Below are positions 34,771 to 47,702 of a DNA stretch of 64,000 nt, in pieces. How positions within the stretch are numbered: position 1 is the stretch's first letter; every line of letters begins with the position of its first letter. Below the pieces are notes generated by a model. It saw only the letters and a program-made list of their open reading frames with translations, was not told where the DNA came from and did not search any database. The translations under genes and the position numbers were made by a program. The stretch is from Rhododendron vialii (Eukaryota; Streptophyta; Magnoliopsida; Ericales; Ericaceae): positions 20,006,001 through 20,070,000 of the forward strand of contig NC_080569.1 of NCBI RefSeq assembly GCF_030253575.1. Reading direction: 5' to 3'.

Positions 34771-34967
34771 TTAGGTGTTGGCTTGTCTCAATAGATGTTT
34801 CCTTGGTTGACTTTTTGTCAATCTTGAATTTGGATCTTGAATTTTTGGGCATAGGATTGTTCTCACTTTGTTTAGGGTTACGATATTGTTCAAGTCCTTG
34901 TTCCTTTAATTGTATCAATTTCAAAGATTCATGGAGTAAATTTTTTTGCTGTTCAAAAAAAAAAATT
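34771..34967 (+). mobile_element. short retroposed fragment with polyA and 13-bp target duplication
   Basis: TTAATTTGAAGTT occurs at 34758-34770 and 34968-34980. The 197 bp between ends in a run of 11 A plus TT. The interior resembles an mRNA 3'UTR rather than a SINE, since no pol III boxes were seen. It could be a truncated retrocopy of a host transcript. Confidence 0.55.
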
Positions 34968-35370
34968 TTAATTTGAAGTTATCTTTTTCATTGGATGATT
35001 TTTGGCTGAAAAACATCAATCCCCAATCTATTTTTTTTTTTCCACTTACTTTTCTTATCTTTTTTAGAATCTCAAATAGTGTGAGAAAATTCTAACTTCG
35101 GTCTCTCTTTTTATTTAAATAAATGTTTTAGAAACGTTACGCTGTAAATAAGTTGGATTAATTCATGCGCGCGTAAACAGAATTCTCTTTGTTTTCCTAG
35201 CTCCCTTTGTAATAGACCCCACTAGTTTCTGTTGCACATTAACATCATGGAAACTTATTTTTGGCAAAAAGTTCTTTGCGGACGTTATAAAGTTCCAAAC
35301 AAATATTAGACGATTAATGGCCGGCATGAATGCGGCACAACCCAACGGCAAGAACATGAAGACTTTCATT

Positions 35371-35404
35371 TCATTACCAAAAAAAGAAAAGAAAAGAAAA
35401 GAAA
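35371..35404 (+). mobile_element. 34-bp A-rich insertion with 15-bp target duplication
   Basis: ATGAAGACTTTCATT is repeated exactly at 35356-35370 and 35405-35419. The insert is TCATTACC followed by an A-rich GAAAA tail. It has the same form as the insertion at 9781-9818. Confidence 0.6.
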
Positions 35405-36110
35405 ATGAAGACTTTCATTACCACGGATGCTCCAATTGTATCCATATATAATTTTCATTAGAAAAATACACAAAAGTCCTTTATTTGTACCAAAAAAAAA
35501 AAATGAATACATACATTAATCATTAATATACACGTATTGTAAGTACTTATTCTAATTGGTCATCGTAAAACCAAACGTTCGGATGTTAACATCATGATGG
35601 ATCATGTAAAATCCGTCATCGATTGCAAAAATTTCAATGCAACACATCTGGGATATTTCTCCTTCTAGACTACGTCTCCTCGCAAACTGATAGAACAGAA
35701 GCAATATCTCAGTTTACGCCAGGACCTATGAAAGAAAAAGCTCATAGATTCACTGGAATGTGCCGCCGAATGGAGTTCCAACTTTCAACCAAGCTCTGTG
35801 AACCAAGAAAATGATGTCCCAGTCCAACGAACACTTCAGAAATTTCAAAAAACTTTCAACCAAGCGTACATAGCCAACAAGCATGGAGTTTTCTCCGGAC
35901 GGAGCTCAAACTGCAAAAACTCATTTGGGTAAGGAACTAATCCAGTCCAGAGTATCAAGCCCATGTATCGTCCCACGTAGTCAGTGTAACAATGCTAGCT
36001 TTTGCTGAAGAACTCGGTGATCACGAAATGGTAGGGTCATTGAAAAAGATTAGCTCTACCCAATTTGTTCACTGACGTCAAAGACACCAACAATAACACA
36101 CTGGACCCAT

Positions 36111-37483
36111 CTACTTTCCCAAAGCAAATTCCTTCTCAATTACACCAAACATAATCCTTAGTCGATCTTGCAGATTTGAAAGGATGTTCTTTGTCATCCT
36201 TTTCTGATGTCTACTGTTTTTCAGCCATTCCAACCCGAAAAGCACTTGGACATTACATCCTGTGGATCTTGAGGGTATATCTTCTACTTGGTATCTCAGG
36301 TGAAGCTACAAATTGAAACAATATGTCGTTCAGTTGGATAGGAACACATTTGAGCCATGCAAAAGGTAAATTACAGAAAGATTCTCACGCAACATAAAAA
36401 CACAAGCGTATAGTCACACAAAGCAGTGTTGGTGTTCATACAGTGAAATAGTCTCCAAGTGGAATCCCGTGGAGAGTCATGACCTCTTCTATAAGCCAGC
36501 CATTTTTATTAGAAAGGGGAGACCTTTGCTGTGTGCTTGTCACCTCTCCTCTATAACGGGAGATACGCTTATCAAATTTGTAATAAGTCTGCCTCTGATA
36601 TACATCAGCCTTGTCAAGTTCCCAAGGACTGTAAGAATAATTAAGACAACCAGCCCTCTCAATCACCTTGCGCTCCAATTCACTCCCATTGAATAATTCC
36701 ATGAAGAAATTTGTCTGATGTGGCCACAAAATTCAATTTGGTAGTCAGTTATTGATTAAAGGCATACATAGCTAAACAAATTAACAAGATAAGAATGGAA
36801 ATATGCAAATATGTCTGCATGAGTGCACACGCCTGAAGAATGATAATTTCTGCGGGAGTGTCATTCAAGTGCCCGACCATCCCAGCATATATTGCTACCG
36901 CATGGCACAGACAGAAGGTGCAGGACAGATATATTTGATGATTAGTTCAACAAACAATTTGATAGCCACATCCATCACGTTCTGTACCAACGATGGGAAA
37001 CCATATCACTAACAAACATATGACATACCGGTTGAGGCATCTACTCCGAGACTTCTATGAAGACTAAAAAGCATAGAATGGATACTTCAATGGGTGGAAG
37101 GAAGGAGCTACTCAACTAAAAAATTTGCGTCAAGCACAAATGCAGATGCCCTCCCATGCAGACAGACAAAGAAACACGCACGCGCGGGCATAGACACGAG
37201 CCACAAACACATCAAATATCTAGGTTATGTTAAACACTTAGACTTTATCCCACATCGTTCATCTAAGCCACCCAAGCTTGGTTAATAAAAGCTAGAGGCT
37301 ACTCCACCTATTGCCAATTGGTTTTAGGTTGTAATCCTCCAAGAAATCTAACAGGGATCTACTTCGAGATTTCTATAAAGAGCTTAGGATGGATTCTTCA
37401 ATGGGTGGAAGAAGGAAGGAGCTTCACCCAACTATATATTTGCCTGAATCACAACCGCAGATGCCATCACATACACATGGAGA

Positions 37484-37526
<43 letters not shown>

Positions 37527-40500
37527 GACTAATGAAGTTAAAAGAGAGGCTCACAGGGACAGAGAGAACAGATGAATAAACCAGAGACATGCTGACATCC
37601 CCAAGGCCCACGAAGGATCCACTCTCTTCTGTTTGGATACTTTTAGCTTCACCTTCTTCCTCAACTACTTCGAGGTTTTTAGTTTCCGATTCTTCCTGAA
37701 CTATCAGTACCTTCTGCTCCGGACTCAATGCTCTTGCCTTCCAAAGTGCCATGATAGTCCTGTTAAGGATCATTACAGCTGAGTCACAACAAGAAATAAT
37801 AGTATATAATTTTCAGGGTATCAAACCATTGACTTTGTGAATTGATGTCAAGCAATCATCAAAAGCCACTCATTAGTAATGACTGCTCTTAATGTTACCA
37901 AGATGATCCCAACCTATATGTTGTCGTCAAATTAGTATGTATATATAGGAATAGAGAGTTCAGGCCGAAATTAGCAACAAAAATATCGGCAAATGTGATG
38001 CTTCAAGCTTGAACCTAGGAACTTATTAATGTACTACAATACCCATGTACAGGGACACAAAGATGGTCTAAAAACACTGTTTCTGTAAGGGATTCAAATA
38101 ACTCCTTTCTACAATCTACTCATAGAAAAGGAAACATGATTGCAATTATCAATAGCTTATGTGCCGACCAAATGAGCACGTATGACATGAGAACACAAAT
38201 ATCGTTACGTGACAAAGAAAGTTTACATATACAGTTCTTTTATCCCTATTGGCCAAATTTACAAATCCATTTCAGAAGCACTTTGACTTTTGTAAACGCT
38301 GGATAGCCAAGTCAGTCCCAAGGTAAGGAATAAGCAGTTATGCCAAAAGATGCAGTCAAGACACAGAGAACCGTAGTGAAAACAAATAACAAAAACAGAA
38401 AGTGACTGGAAAGATTAAAAAAAATATAGAAACAACTATAAAACTTTAGGCAAGAAGTAAACAGTAAATATGACGAACACTGATCTTTAAGAACAGAAGA
38501 GAAACACAAAAGTTCTTAGCATCAAAACACCAAGTTCTGCTCCCTTCCACACTCCCATCTCTCCTTACTTCTCCATAGCCCACCTTGTGAACAAATTGTA
38601 TTTTGTCCTATAACATGAACGACAAGTAAAAATTAAACATGAACAGTCCATTTTATCAAGCAATGTGCACTTTTTTGTGAACTCATCTATCAAAATTTTA
38701 ATCTTATTTTTTGTAGAGATATTCCATGTGGCCGACTTTACAATATAAATGGCTTGGATCATAGTTTTGGGCCCGAGAAGAGGCCGAAAGTGGGGGTATG
38801 GAGAGATATTGAGAGATGGGGTATGAAGGGGAGCTCATCACAAAACACCCTAGGGGAACAAACTGTAAGGATATTGATTTCCAAATGAAAAAAAAAAATC
38901 ATAAATGGAATTGTTCATGGCCATGAAAAGACCCAAATGCACCAAAATGATCAAACTTCTAGTAATGAGAAAGAACCATTTTGATTGAATTAGAGCTACG
39001 AAACTTAGGACAACATAGAGTCTTAGCATGACTAGAATACAATTGCTGATACTAGAGTCAAGAAGAGTCGATAACATAGTTGAAATAGTCATTTTAGGGA
39101 AGCAAGACAAATAACAGTAACTCAGAGGCACTTGAGGATGCCCATTCATCTGCAGGCTTCATTACTGGGAATACCACCAGGGTTTCTAGGATTAGTTCTC
39201 CAGCGGTCTAGAGTTGATTTCTTGGAACACTCCTCCATTACCAGGGAATGCTTGCTGGTACAGAGTTTGTAAATGATAATTAGCTGGAAGAGTTATCAGT
39301 GACAGAACAACAGCAAAAGTCCAATTCCTAGTAATGGTTGAGTTGCTTAGTTTGTTCTCCCTTTAGCCTCGTTATGGTGTTCTCTGGTCCCTCCTCCTAT
39401 TGTTTAGCTGCAGTGTTTTGCAGTTTATTCTCCACCTACTAAAACGTGTCTGCTATATGTTTCAGATTTTTATGAGATACCCCCTCCGTCCCAAAATGGA
39501 TGTCATATTTGAAGCTTTTTGCCGTCCCAAAACGGATGTCCATTTTGAAAAGTAAAAGCATGAAAACACTTGATCTTCCCATTTTGCCCTTGTCTTAAAC
39601 TATTCAAATTACTTTAACAAAAGGCCAAAAAGATACTTAAGTACACTTTGCCGCCAAGATTTTCTTACTTGGATTCCGTTAGTTTAACAGTTTGGTTGCC
39701 AACTGTGAGTTGTTTTCAAAATGAAAGGGTATTTTTGGAAAGTTTTATTAGAAAGGGTGTAATCATTGTGTCTGGATAAATTTTGAATTTCCCCAAAATT
39801 GCCATCCAATATGGGACGGAGGGAGTACAAAAGTATCAAGCTTATTCATGTGTCGGTTTCTATAGTTTATCCTTCAGGTACTGAGATAGACATTTGTTTC
39901 ATGATTGGGTTAGTTTGACTTTTAGTAGCCACTCCTCTCAGGGTGTCAGAGAAATATGCATTCATTATGTTACATGTTTTCCCAGTTGTTGCACAATCTG
40001 TTGAAGAGCGTAATCTGGCACATGATGGAAGATTTTCTTATGTACCTCTGGGCTATGTTACCTTGGCTACGTACGAGTATCGGTGTGAAAGTGCATCCAT
40101 GTTGCACCTCGCAAGACCCTCAATTGTACGAGTATCAATGTGAAAGTGCATTTGCACCTCGCAAGACCCTCAATCTTAAATAATGAGGATATGTATCCAA
40201 AAGTTAGCTATTCGGGTTAAGTCCTGAGAACTTAGATTTATTACAATATACTATTTTATTCTTTTGTGCATGCTCATGTAATTATGTCAAAATGCATTTG
40301 ACACTAAAAAATATTTAGGAGAAAAGGGTGGTTCTATAACTTAACGAAACAGCGGCAAAAGCGATAAAATCAAAATGTTCAGCAATTTATTAGGACCAAG
40401 AAAAACTAAGTTTGGATATTGTGCACTTGGTAGTACCTGTGAGCAACATTGAAAGATACAAAAGACTGGAAATGGAACTTTAGCCTGCCTTCTTGATCTC

Positions 40501-43500
40501 GTGTCTTTGCACCATGCCTTGCATCCTCACCTTTGCCTGGCCTTAAAGTCATGACAACAATTGGACTACCCATTGATGATAAAGTAGGAGCAACCACTTG
40601 AATATCTTCTATGTCCTCCCACAAAAAATAGAAGTTGGTCTTGTGTCCAAAGAGATCTCCATGGAAACCTATTATTCTTGCAGATAAGAATAGGCGGCCC
40701 TGTGCATGAACAATCAAACTGTAATGAGATAGATATATCATATATGTAACCCACATCAGACAGATCAAATCTTAAGGCAAACATAAAAAACCAATATTGC
40801 AATGAAAAATATACAACAGTACTCCAACAGTACCTGCAGAGGCATTTTGCGTTTCAGGTGACAAGTAAAATCATTGATGAGAAATTCCTCTGGTGGAAGC
40901 CCAAAGAGTTTCTGAAATGCTGAATTTGTTTGAGGAGATCGAAGTCTTATCTACAGATGTTTCCAATTAAAGTAATAAGTAACTAATGGAACTCTAAAGG
41001 CTCCAAAGATGAAATCAATCGGGAACGTGAATTTCCAGGACAGATCAGGTCCAACTTACCTTCTTTCCCACCTCCTTCTCCATCTTAGTTAAATACTCTT
41101 TAACAACATTGCTTCCTCTAGTATTGTCCAAGAAAATTCTTAAATGCAGCTTCGACTGACATGCCTGAGCTAACTTTCCTTGAAGAGGAACCCAAACATC
41201 GGCTAAATCTGTGATGCTATTTTTCAAAAAGTTGATTTCAGCATGCCCCAGGGATGTAGGCTCGTCAAAAGGTCCATCAAAATCAAAAACTTCCACATCC
41301 ACCATAGATGGAGGTTCATCCATTGCATCAAATTCAAATATTTCTGCAGTCCAATGATGTTGAAATGACAAACTCAATCAAATAAAGGCATGTGTGATAG
41401 AGATTTAAGTAGGAATAGATTTTGACATAATATGGCCAAAGTTTGCACAGTTGCAGCTTTTATAAATGACAGAACTTCGAGCTCCAAACTAAGTTGATGG
41501 AGATGTTGACTTTAAGGAAAATGAATTCACCATTCCACTGAGGATCAGATTTCTGGAATTTGATTGAGCTGGTTCTGGTTTTCCCATTACAAGTAAAGAC
41601 CACATACGGATCACAGTGTCCGCTTGAATCAACAGCTGCCACATTGCTTCCTTCAATCAAGGCAACAGTTAGCAACCATCCTTCCCCTTGTGCTTTAACT
41701 CCATGGTCAGTGGCTAAATTTAGACAGTAAAACAAGGTGAATTCCATCAGAATAAGTACGAAAACCAGAACATTAAGAAGACAGGTGAAAATGTGAGCAT
41801 TACCCTTTTGTGTTCTAGCCTGCATGAAGCGTGAAATCAACTCCAGCACCCGTTCACCTTGAAGAACCAAGACCCCACACACGATTACTTCACCAATTGA
41901 ATCTGGCAAGTCTAACCCAAGAAACTCGAGACCTTGGATCATGCTAGGCGCTGCCAGCCAGATGTGCACAAGCACATATATCCCCAAAAAAATGGTAGAT
42001 AACATGGTAAAATTAGCAAAATACTGAGCTGCCAGCTTCCAATCCGACTGTGGCTCCACCTGTAGAGTAGCCAAAACCTGTTCCTTATTGGAAGCAATGT
42101 CCTTGGCATCAACCATCTTCAATTGCTGAGATAATGAATTGATGTAGTGCTCAAAACTTTCCTTCAGACCTCCTCGGGCTCCACCTTCTATCATACCTTT
42201 CATCATAGTACTCTGCAGAAAATTCATTCTCCAGGATACAACTAATCGTGAAGACTGTTCTCCTGATGGCAGCTCAGGCCCGGGGGTAATGCAGTAAAGC
42301 AATTCTGTCTTAAAGGTACTTCCATATGGAACATCTGGAGTGCTGACACTTGCTAGAACTGCAAATGCATTTCCATCAGCTTTAAGATATGTTTGCTCCT
42401 CGAATCCTTTAGTAGCCTTAACTAATCTGGAGGGGCCCTTAACATAAGTAAGTTCTCTCTTTAAGCTCTCACCATTGTTCTCAAATTTCCAAGGTCCTAT
42501 TTGCAGGTCTGTAGTTCCTTGCAATTCTGTCACAGATCTATGAAAGTTTGAATCTGGAGAAAATAGTAAAGAGTTCAGCTCTTGTGGTGCAACCAAATAT
42601 AGTTGGTCTAGAATTATCCCTGAGGGTAAGTTGCTTGGAATCTCACTTCCTTGATCTCTTGACTCCATTGTTTTCATTGCTTCTTCAAAACTACCAGAAG
42701 ATGACTCCTCTTCACTATTTGACTCGGAAACCTCAGGTTTGGCAGTTTCAAGTAACTCTGGCAAGTCAGTGGAACTAGAAGAGGGGCTGGATGCCAAATC
42801 TCCATTTTTATGGAATATTTGAGCAATTCGACCAGCAAAAGTTGGGGGATGCAACTTTTCTTCCTTGGAAGAAGAAATACCTTCTAACCTCATTGGAGAA
42901 GCTGACCTCAAGGGGCTGCTACAAAACCTTGAAGGTGAGTCAATTGTTGTATCAGAAAACTTCCTTGAGGGGGATGCTTGACCAACAAGAGGCAACTCCA
43001 TGAAAGAATTGCCTTGAGAGAAACATATGGTGAGAAGAATGTCACCTATCGGAAACCCAAAAAAAAGCCAAATAGATGATTCAATCAGAAGTTAGAAACT
43101 GTTTCAAAATCTTGGACACAAAAATCACATATGTTCATTAACTGCATAACCAATATGGCAATGAAATTTTAAAAAACCTCTAATTCACGACCACCTGTCT
43201 ATACTACAAAAAGCATATTGCACTACCCTATAATACAGCAGAATCAAAAGCTAATACGTTATATTTAGAATTTGGGAGTACAATCAAAACTGGCTATTTA
43301 TAAATCAAGTAACTGGACCTGAATTTTGAAAGCATGTCACAAAAGCAAATCACCATGCATTTGATTATGGGCAATGGTTTTAGCTCATACATGAAAACCA
43401 AACACACAGTTAATCATATGCAGGGAAACAGAAATACCAAGAATCCAGACAGTTTCAAATCAAGATAAAATGAAAGCTCATCTAACCATGTTTATGTAAA

Positions 43501-44671
43501 ATTTTAGGAGCAAAGAATATACAGTAGCTTTTAAAAAGATTTTGTTAGTGTTTATAAAAAGATTCTATCAACAAATTCGGAGATTTTAAGGATTTCTATA
43601 AGCTAAAAAAGAGTCCAAAATCAGATCATAGACTGAGAGTTCGGGCTTGGATTTTGAAGTCATTTCAACACAGATTTTCTAGTTTTTTTTTTTTGGGTAA
43701 GTTAAAATTTTATAACCACCACAAGAAAGCAAAAAACAAGCCCAAGGTATACCCATAGGCAAAGCAAACAACAACAAAGCCGCAGCTAAACCAACCCCTA
43801 AAATCTACTAAAAACTCAAGGAGAAATAGACCAATTATGACAAAGAATGTTATGCTCATAGGAGTAAGGAACTCTCCCCCATGAGCAGACCCAATCTCGA
43901 ATTTTAGCCACAATAGCTTTCACAACCAAATCCGGACTGCTACACTTCTGACTGAACACTCTTTGTGAACCCCTTCTCTCACCTTTCAGGAAGGTGTCCG
44001 GGGCAATCAATCCTAACAAAACCAAAAGACCGATCGGGATCCACGAGAAAGAAGAACAAAGGCACATCACTACATATAAGATAAGAAATCGGACACTCAA
44101 AACGGGAGCATTTCTCTCAAGAGAAATGTGGTAAACACCGCTAGTTTTTGCTACAGCTTAATCATAATTTTACAAAACAAGAATACCCACTAGCTCTAAA
44201 ACTCAGAATGATGGAATCTACAATCTTATAGAATAATCCAAAGCTACAATCTAAAATCCATTTCCACGGCTATCACAAACACGCCTACAATAAAAAAACA
44301 AGAAAGTGTCATTTCAACATACCACAGTCCTTGTTCTTGGACTTCTTGGTCTTGGGTTGCAGAGAATACCAGGCAGTGCCAAGAGACTTATCATCGGAAT
44401 CGAAAACGCGGGAGACGGGGACCTTGATTTGTCCAACAAAGTCATCAATCAAGTACTTGTCTTCATCCAGAACAGAGACTAGGAGCTCCTCCTTCAAGTC
44501 TTCCACTTTGAACGTGAATTCTTCGCACCACGACGGGTTTAAGCACTTTTTAACCACTTTAGTCCTGAACTTCTGCTTTCCCATCTGTAGTTTCACATAC
44601 GGATCACACAATCCGTTTGGATCCATCGCCGGTATATTCCGGCCCTCTATTACCCGTACTAACAGCTTCAT
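36111..44671 (-). CDS. C2 and GRAM domain-containing protein (VASt/DUF4782 type)
   Basis: Nine coding exons on the minus strand: 44671-44323, 43045-41804, 41713-41531, 41343-41060, 40950-40834, 40699-40437, 37759-37555, 36714-36442 and 36305-36111. All join in frame at GT-AG borders to 1036 aa, close to Arabidopsis At1g03370 (about 1020 aa). Domains: C2 (1-105, with the Asp-rich PAMDPNGLCDPYVK loop), Ser-rich linker (about 135-250), first VASt domain (about 255-440), hydrophobic segment (about 462-481, TMLSTIFLGIYVLVHIWLA), second C2 (about 540-650, VDSSGHCDPYVVFT), GRAM (about 690-800, LFLSARIIGF..FFLWEDIEDIQV-like) and second VASt (about 865-1035). C2 domains bind membranes, often through calcium; GRAM and VASt domains are found in lipid-binding and sterol-transfer proteins. 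A role at membrane contact sites is inference. Intron 6 is unusually long (2.7 kb). Confidence 0.95.
37481..37524 (-). repeat. (CT)n tract just inside intron 7 of the C2-GRAM gene
   Basis: On the transcribed strand this 44-bp CT run begins about 30 bases after the exon 7 donor at 37555. Confidence 0.85.
39480..39825. mobile_element. Stowaway MITE in intron 6 of the C2-GRAM gene
   Basis: Ends CCCCCTCCGTCCCAAAATGG and, on the other strand, CTCCCTCCGTCCCATATTGG carry the Stowaway signature CTCCCTCCGTCCC. The 346-bp element is flanked by TA on both sides (39478-39479 and 39826-39827), the Tc1/mariner target. CGTCCCAAAA-GGATGTC is repeated once inside the left arm. Non-coding. Confidence 0.93.
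40072..40174 (+). repeat. two tandem units of about 50-57 bp in intron 6
   Basis: TACGAGTATC..TGTGAAAGTGCAT..GCACCTCGCAAGACCCTCAA occurs twice in tandem. The second copy lacks about 6 bp. Non-coding. Confidence 0.8.
43688..44140 (-). mobile_element. LINE 3'-end fragment in intron 1 of the C2-GRAM gene
   Basis: On the minus strand the segment ends in polyA (T run at about 43683-43694). The target-like CTAGTTTTT is present at 43679-43687 and 44141-44149, although the T-rich word overlaps the tail. Translated pieces (KIRDWVCSWGRVPYSYEHN and beyond) look like the last part of a plant LINE ORF2 followed by 3'UTR. I assign it to a LINE on structure more than on motif. Confidence 0.6.
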
Positions 44672-44685
44672 TGCCAATTCTAAAA

Positions 44686-45045
44686 CTAAGGGAAAAGAAA
44701 AAACAAAACAAATATGATTCGAGTAAAATTTATGAGCCGTTAAGTCACATAATGCGCGTGAAAACGTCCTTTAAAAACATCCCATACTTCTACAATTCAT
44801 GGTACTAGCCACGGGCAATAAAGATTGTGAAAGATTATGCAACTAAGATCAGACGATATTGTTGTTCAGAAATACAGTTGATTGACTTTATAGATGGAAG
44901 ATAATGGTTTCGTATGTCGTTACAGATTATGTATGGATACAATATCAATGAGCTCAAGCTATTGCCCTATGAATCGCCTATATAAAATTTGAGAGAGAGA
45001 GGGTTTAAAGAATCAAGTTTTGAGTATAGGGGTTTGAGAAAATAC
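44686..45045 (-). other. 5'UTR intron of the C2-GRAM gene
   Basis: Donor GATTAG|GTATTT (exon end 45046) and acceptor CCCTTAG (exon start 44685) after a pyrimidine tract lie 15 bases before the ATG. Together they define a 360-bp leader intron. This is a sequence-based prediction. Confidence 0.6.
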
Positions 45046-45219
45046 CTAATCTTGTGGAAGATGTGAATTCAATTAGTTGAGGGAAAAGATCGAAGAAACA
45101 GAAAAGAAGTGAGAGAGAATAGAGCGGAAACTTTTGAATACGGATTGGATAATTGAGAAACGAGAATTGAGGTTAGTGGGATCGAAGATGAAAATCCCAC
45201 ACCCCCCAATCATTCAATT

Positions 45220-45220
<1 letters not shown>

Positions 45221-45252
<32 letters not shown>
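45221..45252 (-). repeat. (CT)n tract in the C2-GRAM 5' leader or promoter
   Basis: Thirty-two bases of GA on the + strand, that is CT in the direction of transcription, about 550 bp upstream of the ATG. Confidence 0.85.
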
Positions 45253-45255
<3 letters not shown>

Positions 45256-46086
45256 AGAGCCGGAGGGAGATTCAACTTAGCAAAGCAGAATATTTGTGGC
45301 ATTTTCAATTGAGACCGCGGACGCGTTAGACCGTTTGACTTCTTTTTTTTTTAAAACATAAACAAACTGATTTTAATACGTAAGTGGATTAATCAGAATT
45401 CGACATTTTTCCGCTTTATGCATCACTTTTTTCCTGTTTTGGGAAGTCTTTGAAGTTTTCTTATCTTTATTTTTTTGTAGTATGTGATTTCTGTTTTCCT
45501 ACCTGGTTTATCGGTTTTTTTTTATTTATGATAAGGAGTGTTCGGGTCAGCTTACCCGCACATCGATTAATTTCCTCTCCGGCCCAATCAATGAATGACA
45601 GACTATTCGCGCCGAGATTAGGAATCTACAAGAAATAACTTTTATTGCATACCGAACCCAAGTTATCAAATTCTAATCAATTATGTGAAAAACAAACTCA
45701 CCAACAAATCTTAAATTGTTTTTAACAGTAATAATAAGTGCTGCTGATTTTGCCACTCGTTTTTTTGTTAACGCCACTCCTTTGCAAGTATATTTTTTGT
45801 GCAAAAATATATTTACAAATAAATGACGTTAAAAAAAAGTGAGTGGCAAAATAATTTCTAATAAGACAATGCCTTTCTGTTATATCGTCGTAAGACAACG
45901 ATTCGGATATACGTATAGGTTTTGCTTTATGCAACAGTTTTTTTTTGTTTTTGTTTTATTGTGACTTCATCTCTTTTCCTCCTTGTGTTTCATACTTTTG
46001 TGGCATAAAGTGAACTAAAGTGAACTACTCCTAAAAAAAATAATAATAATAATTTAAAGTGAACTATCTTTCAGTTCGTTTTGTTA
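45253..46086. other. C2-GRAM upstream region, gene-free
   Basis: Promoter region of the minus-strand gene by position. The MITE at 45746 lies here. No TATA box was confidently identified. Confidence 0.4.
45746..45853. mobile_element. foldback MITE, same family as 17238-17348
   Basis: GATTTTGCCACTC and GAGTGGCAAAATAA are inverted copies, followed inward by GTTAACGCCACTC and AATGACGTTAA. The same ends and order occur in the element at 17238. Confidence 0.65.
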
Positions 46087-46478
46087 GAGCATCTCCTACA
46101 CATATTTTATATCTTTATTATTGGAGAGTATCAAAGCATTTCAATCCATCCTTTCGACCCTCCTCCATTTAAGAGTATTGGATTTTGATCCTTTATATTT
46201 AGAGGGTAAGAGAAAATATAGAGGATCATCTCCATAATACTATTCACTTTTTTAAAAGACATTTTTGTCCTTGTAAGCTTTTCTTACTAAATTTTTATAC
46301 CAACCATATCTTTATGAGAGTATAAAAAAAAGGTTTTTTTTCGTAAAGTGATTTTAGAGGGAAAAATAGAGGATTTGTGGTTTGAGTAAATAGGAATAGT
46401 GATTTCCTCTAAAATCACTTTATGAATAAAATAGAGTATTTTGATACTCTCAAATAGAGTATTGGATTGGAGATGCAC
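46087..46478. mobile_element. Tourist-like MITE (PIF/Harbinger), 392 bp
   Basis: Ends GAGCATCTCC and GGAGATGCAC are inverted copies with one mismatch, flanked by TTA on both sides (46084-46086 and 46479-46481), the PIF/Harbinger target. Inside is a second palindrome, AGTGATTTTAGAGG with CCTCTAAAATCACTT, at about 46347-46424. Confidence 0.85.
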
Positions 46479-46481
46479 TTA

Positions 46482-47702
46482 CAAGAATTTTACTGCAACG
46501 TTTTGTTTCAACTTCAATGAGACATTTACTACGTTCGATGGTATGTGCATGGAGAAGGGGACCACTACGTGCTACTATACTTTTTATTCAAAATATGTCG
46601 CATACAATAGATTTAATTTGTAAATGTGATGTGAACGATTCACTTTGTTAAATTTGTCACATACAATAGCTTTAATTTGTAAAAAAGTGCAATTAAACCG
46701 GACATCATTTTCTTAGTGATCAACCAAATAATTCAGCTGCGTGGTTTTCAAATTATATTGGTTGCTCATTTATTGAAGAAAATCGTGGTTTCTTCACTAA
46801 GCAAATGATGTCTATTTTACTTTATTTTTTTTTCCCAAATACATTATAGACTTTGATCTCTATAAAGGAATGAATTAGGTCATACTTTTGAGCTCGGAAC
46901 GGAGCCCGTATAAAGAGCACAACGACACAAGTTGTGTCAAAAAATAAAGTTATACAAATTTTTGGAGAAGGATATATATCAAATGAGGCAAGATAGCAAT
47001 TTGTTAACCGAAGTGTCTTCTTTCTCATTTCTGCTATCTTTCATCAACATAGAGCAATCATATAAGAGAGATTTTTTATTTTTTTATCATGAAAGATCCG
47101 GTCAATGAACAGTGTTTTCTAGGAGAAAAGAAAGGTAACATTAAAAGGAGCAATTGGGCATCAGGTTTACCATATTCAAGAGAAGACTTACACTTGTTTA
47201 TGGCACAGTCTCTGTCTCCTTGACTCACCCTATTAATAACATGTGAAACTTGATAGAGAGATTCTTGAAAGAAACCTCATATGCAAATTGAAGGATGGAG
47301 AGAAAAAAGACCACTAATACGATAGAATAGATATATCTGTAAACCGGAACACAGATGTATTCGAAATTATCCCACGCCCGTGGGTGTTCGACATGGTAGA
47401 CCCGGGTGCTCTCAAATCAGGCAATGCTGAATCTGGACACATTTGTGTCTTGGCATTTTGAAAAAAAAATTAAAGAAAAGGAAGGAGGACTTAGTCAGAC
47501 GTGTGACTTCTTCTTTTAAAGGAACCGTCACGGCTTGCCTGTTTGTTAGTAGTACGGAGCAGTATTATTCAAAAGTCAAATGGGTTTTCCCATCCAGCAC
47601 ATCGATCACATGGCGGCTGCATGCAGTTAATGAAAACAATTTCCCATGGATAATGCAAAGAAACTTCCTTTGATTTGAAGACCATTTTTATTATAATTAA
47701 TT
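46482..47702. other. gene-free AT-rich DNA
   Basis: No coding or repeat structure recognised, apart from a short duplicated motif (TATGTCGCATACAATAG and TTTGTCACATACAATAG) at about 46594-46670. Confidence 0.45.

Larger units (their letters stand above)
33949..36110. other. gene-free region with small retroposed pieces
   Basis: The part from about 34040 to 34340 looks like LTR debris (GTCCGGAC words). Two small polyA-ended insertions are listed separately. The right end would include the 3'UTR of the C2-GRAM gene. Confidence 0.45.
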
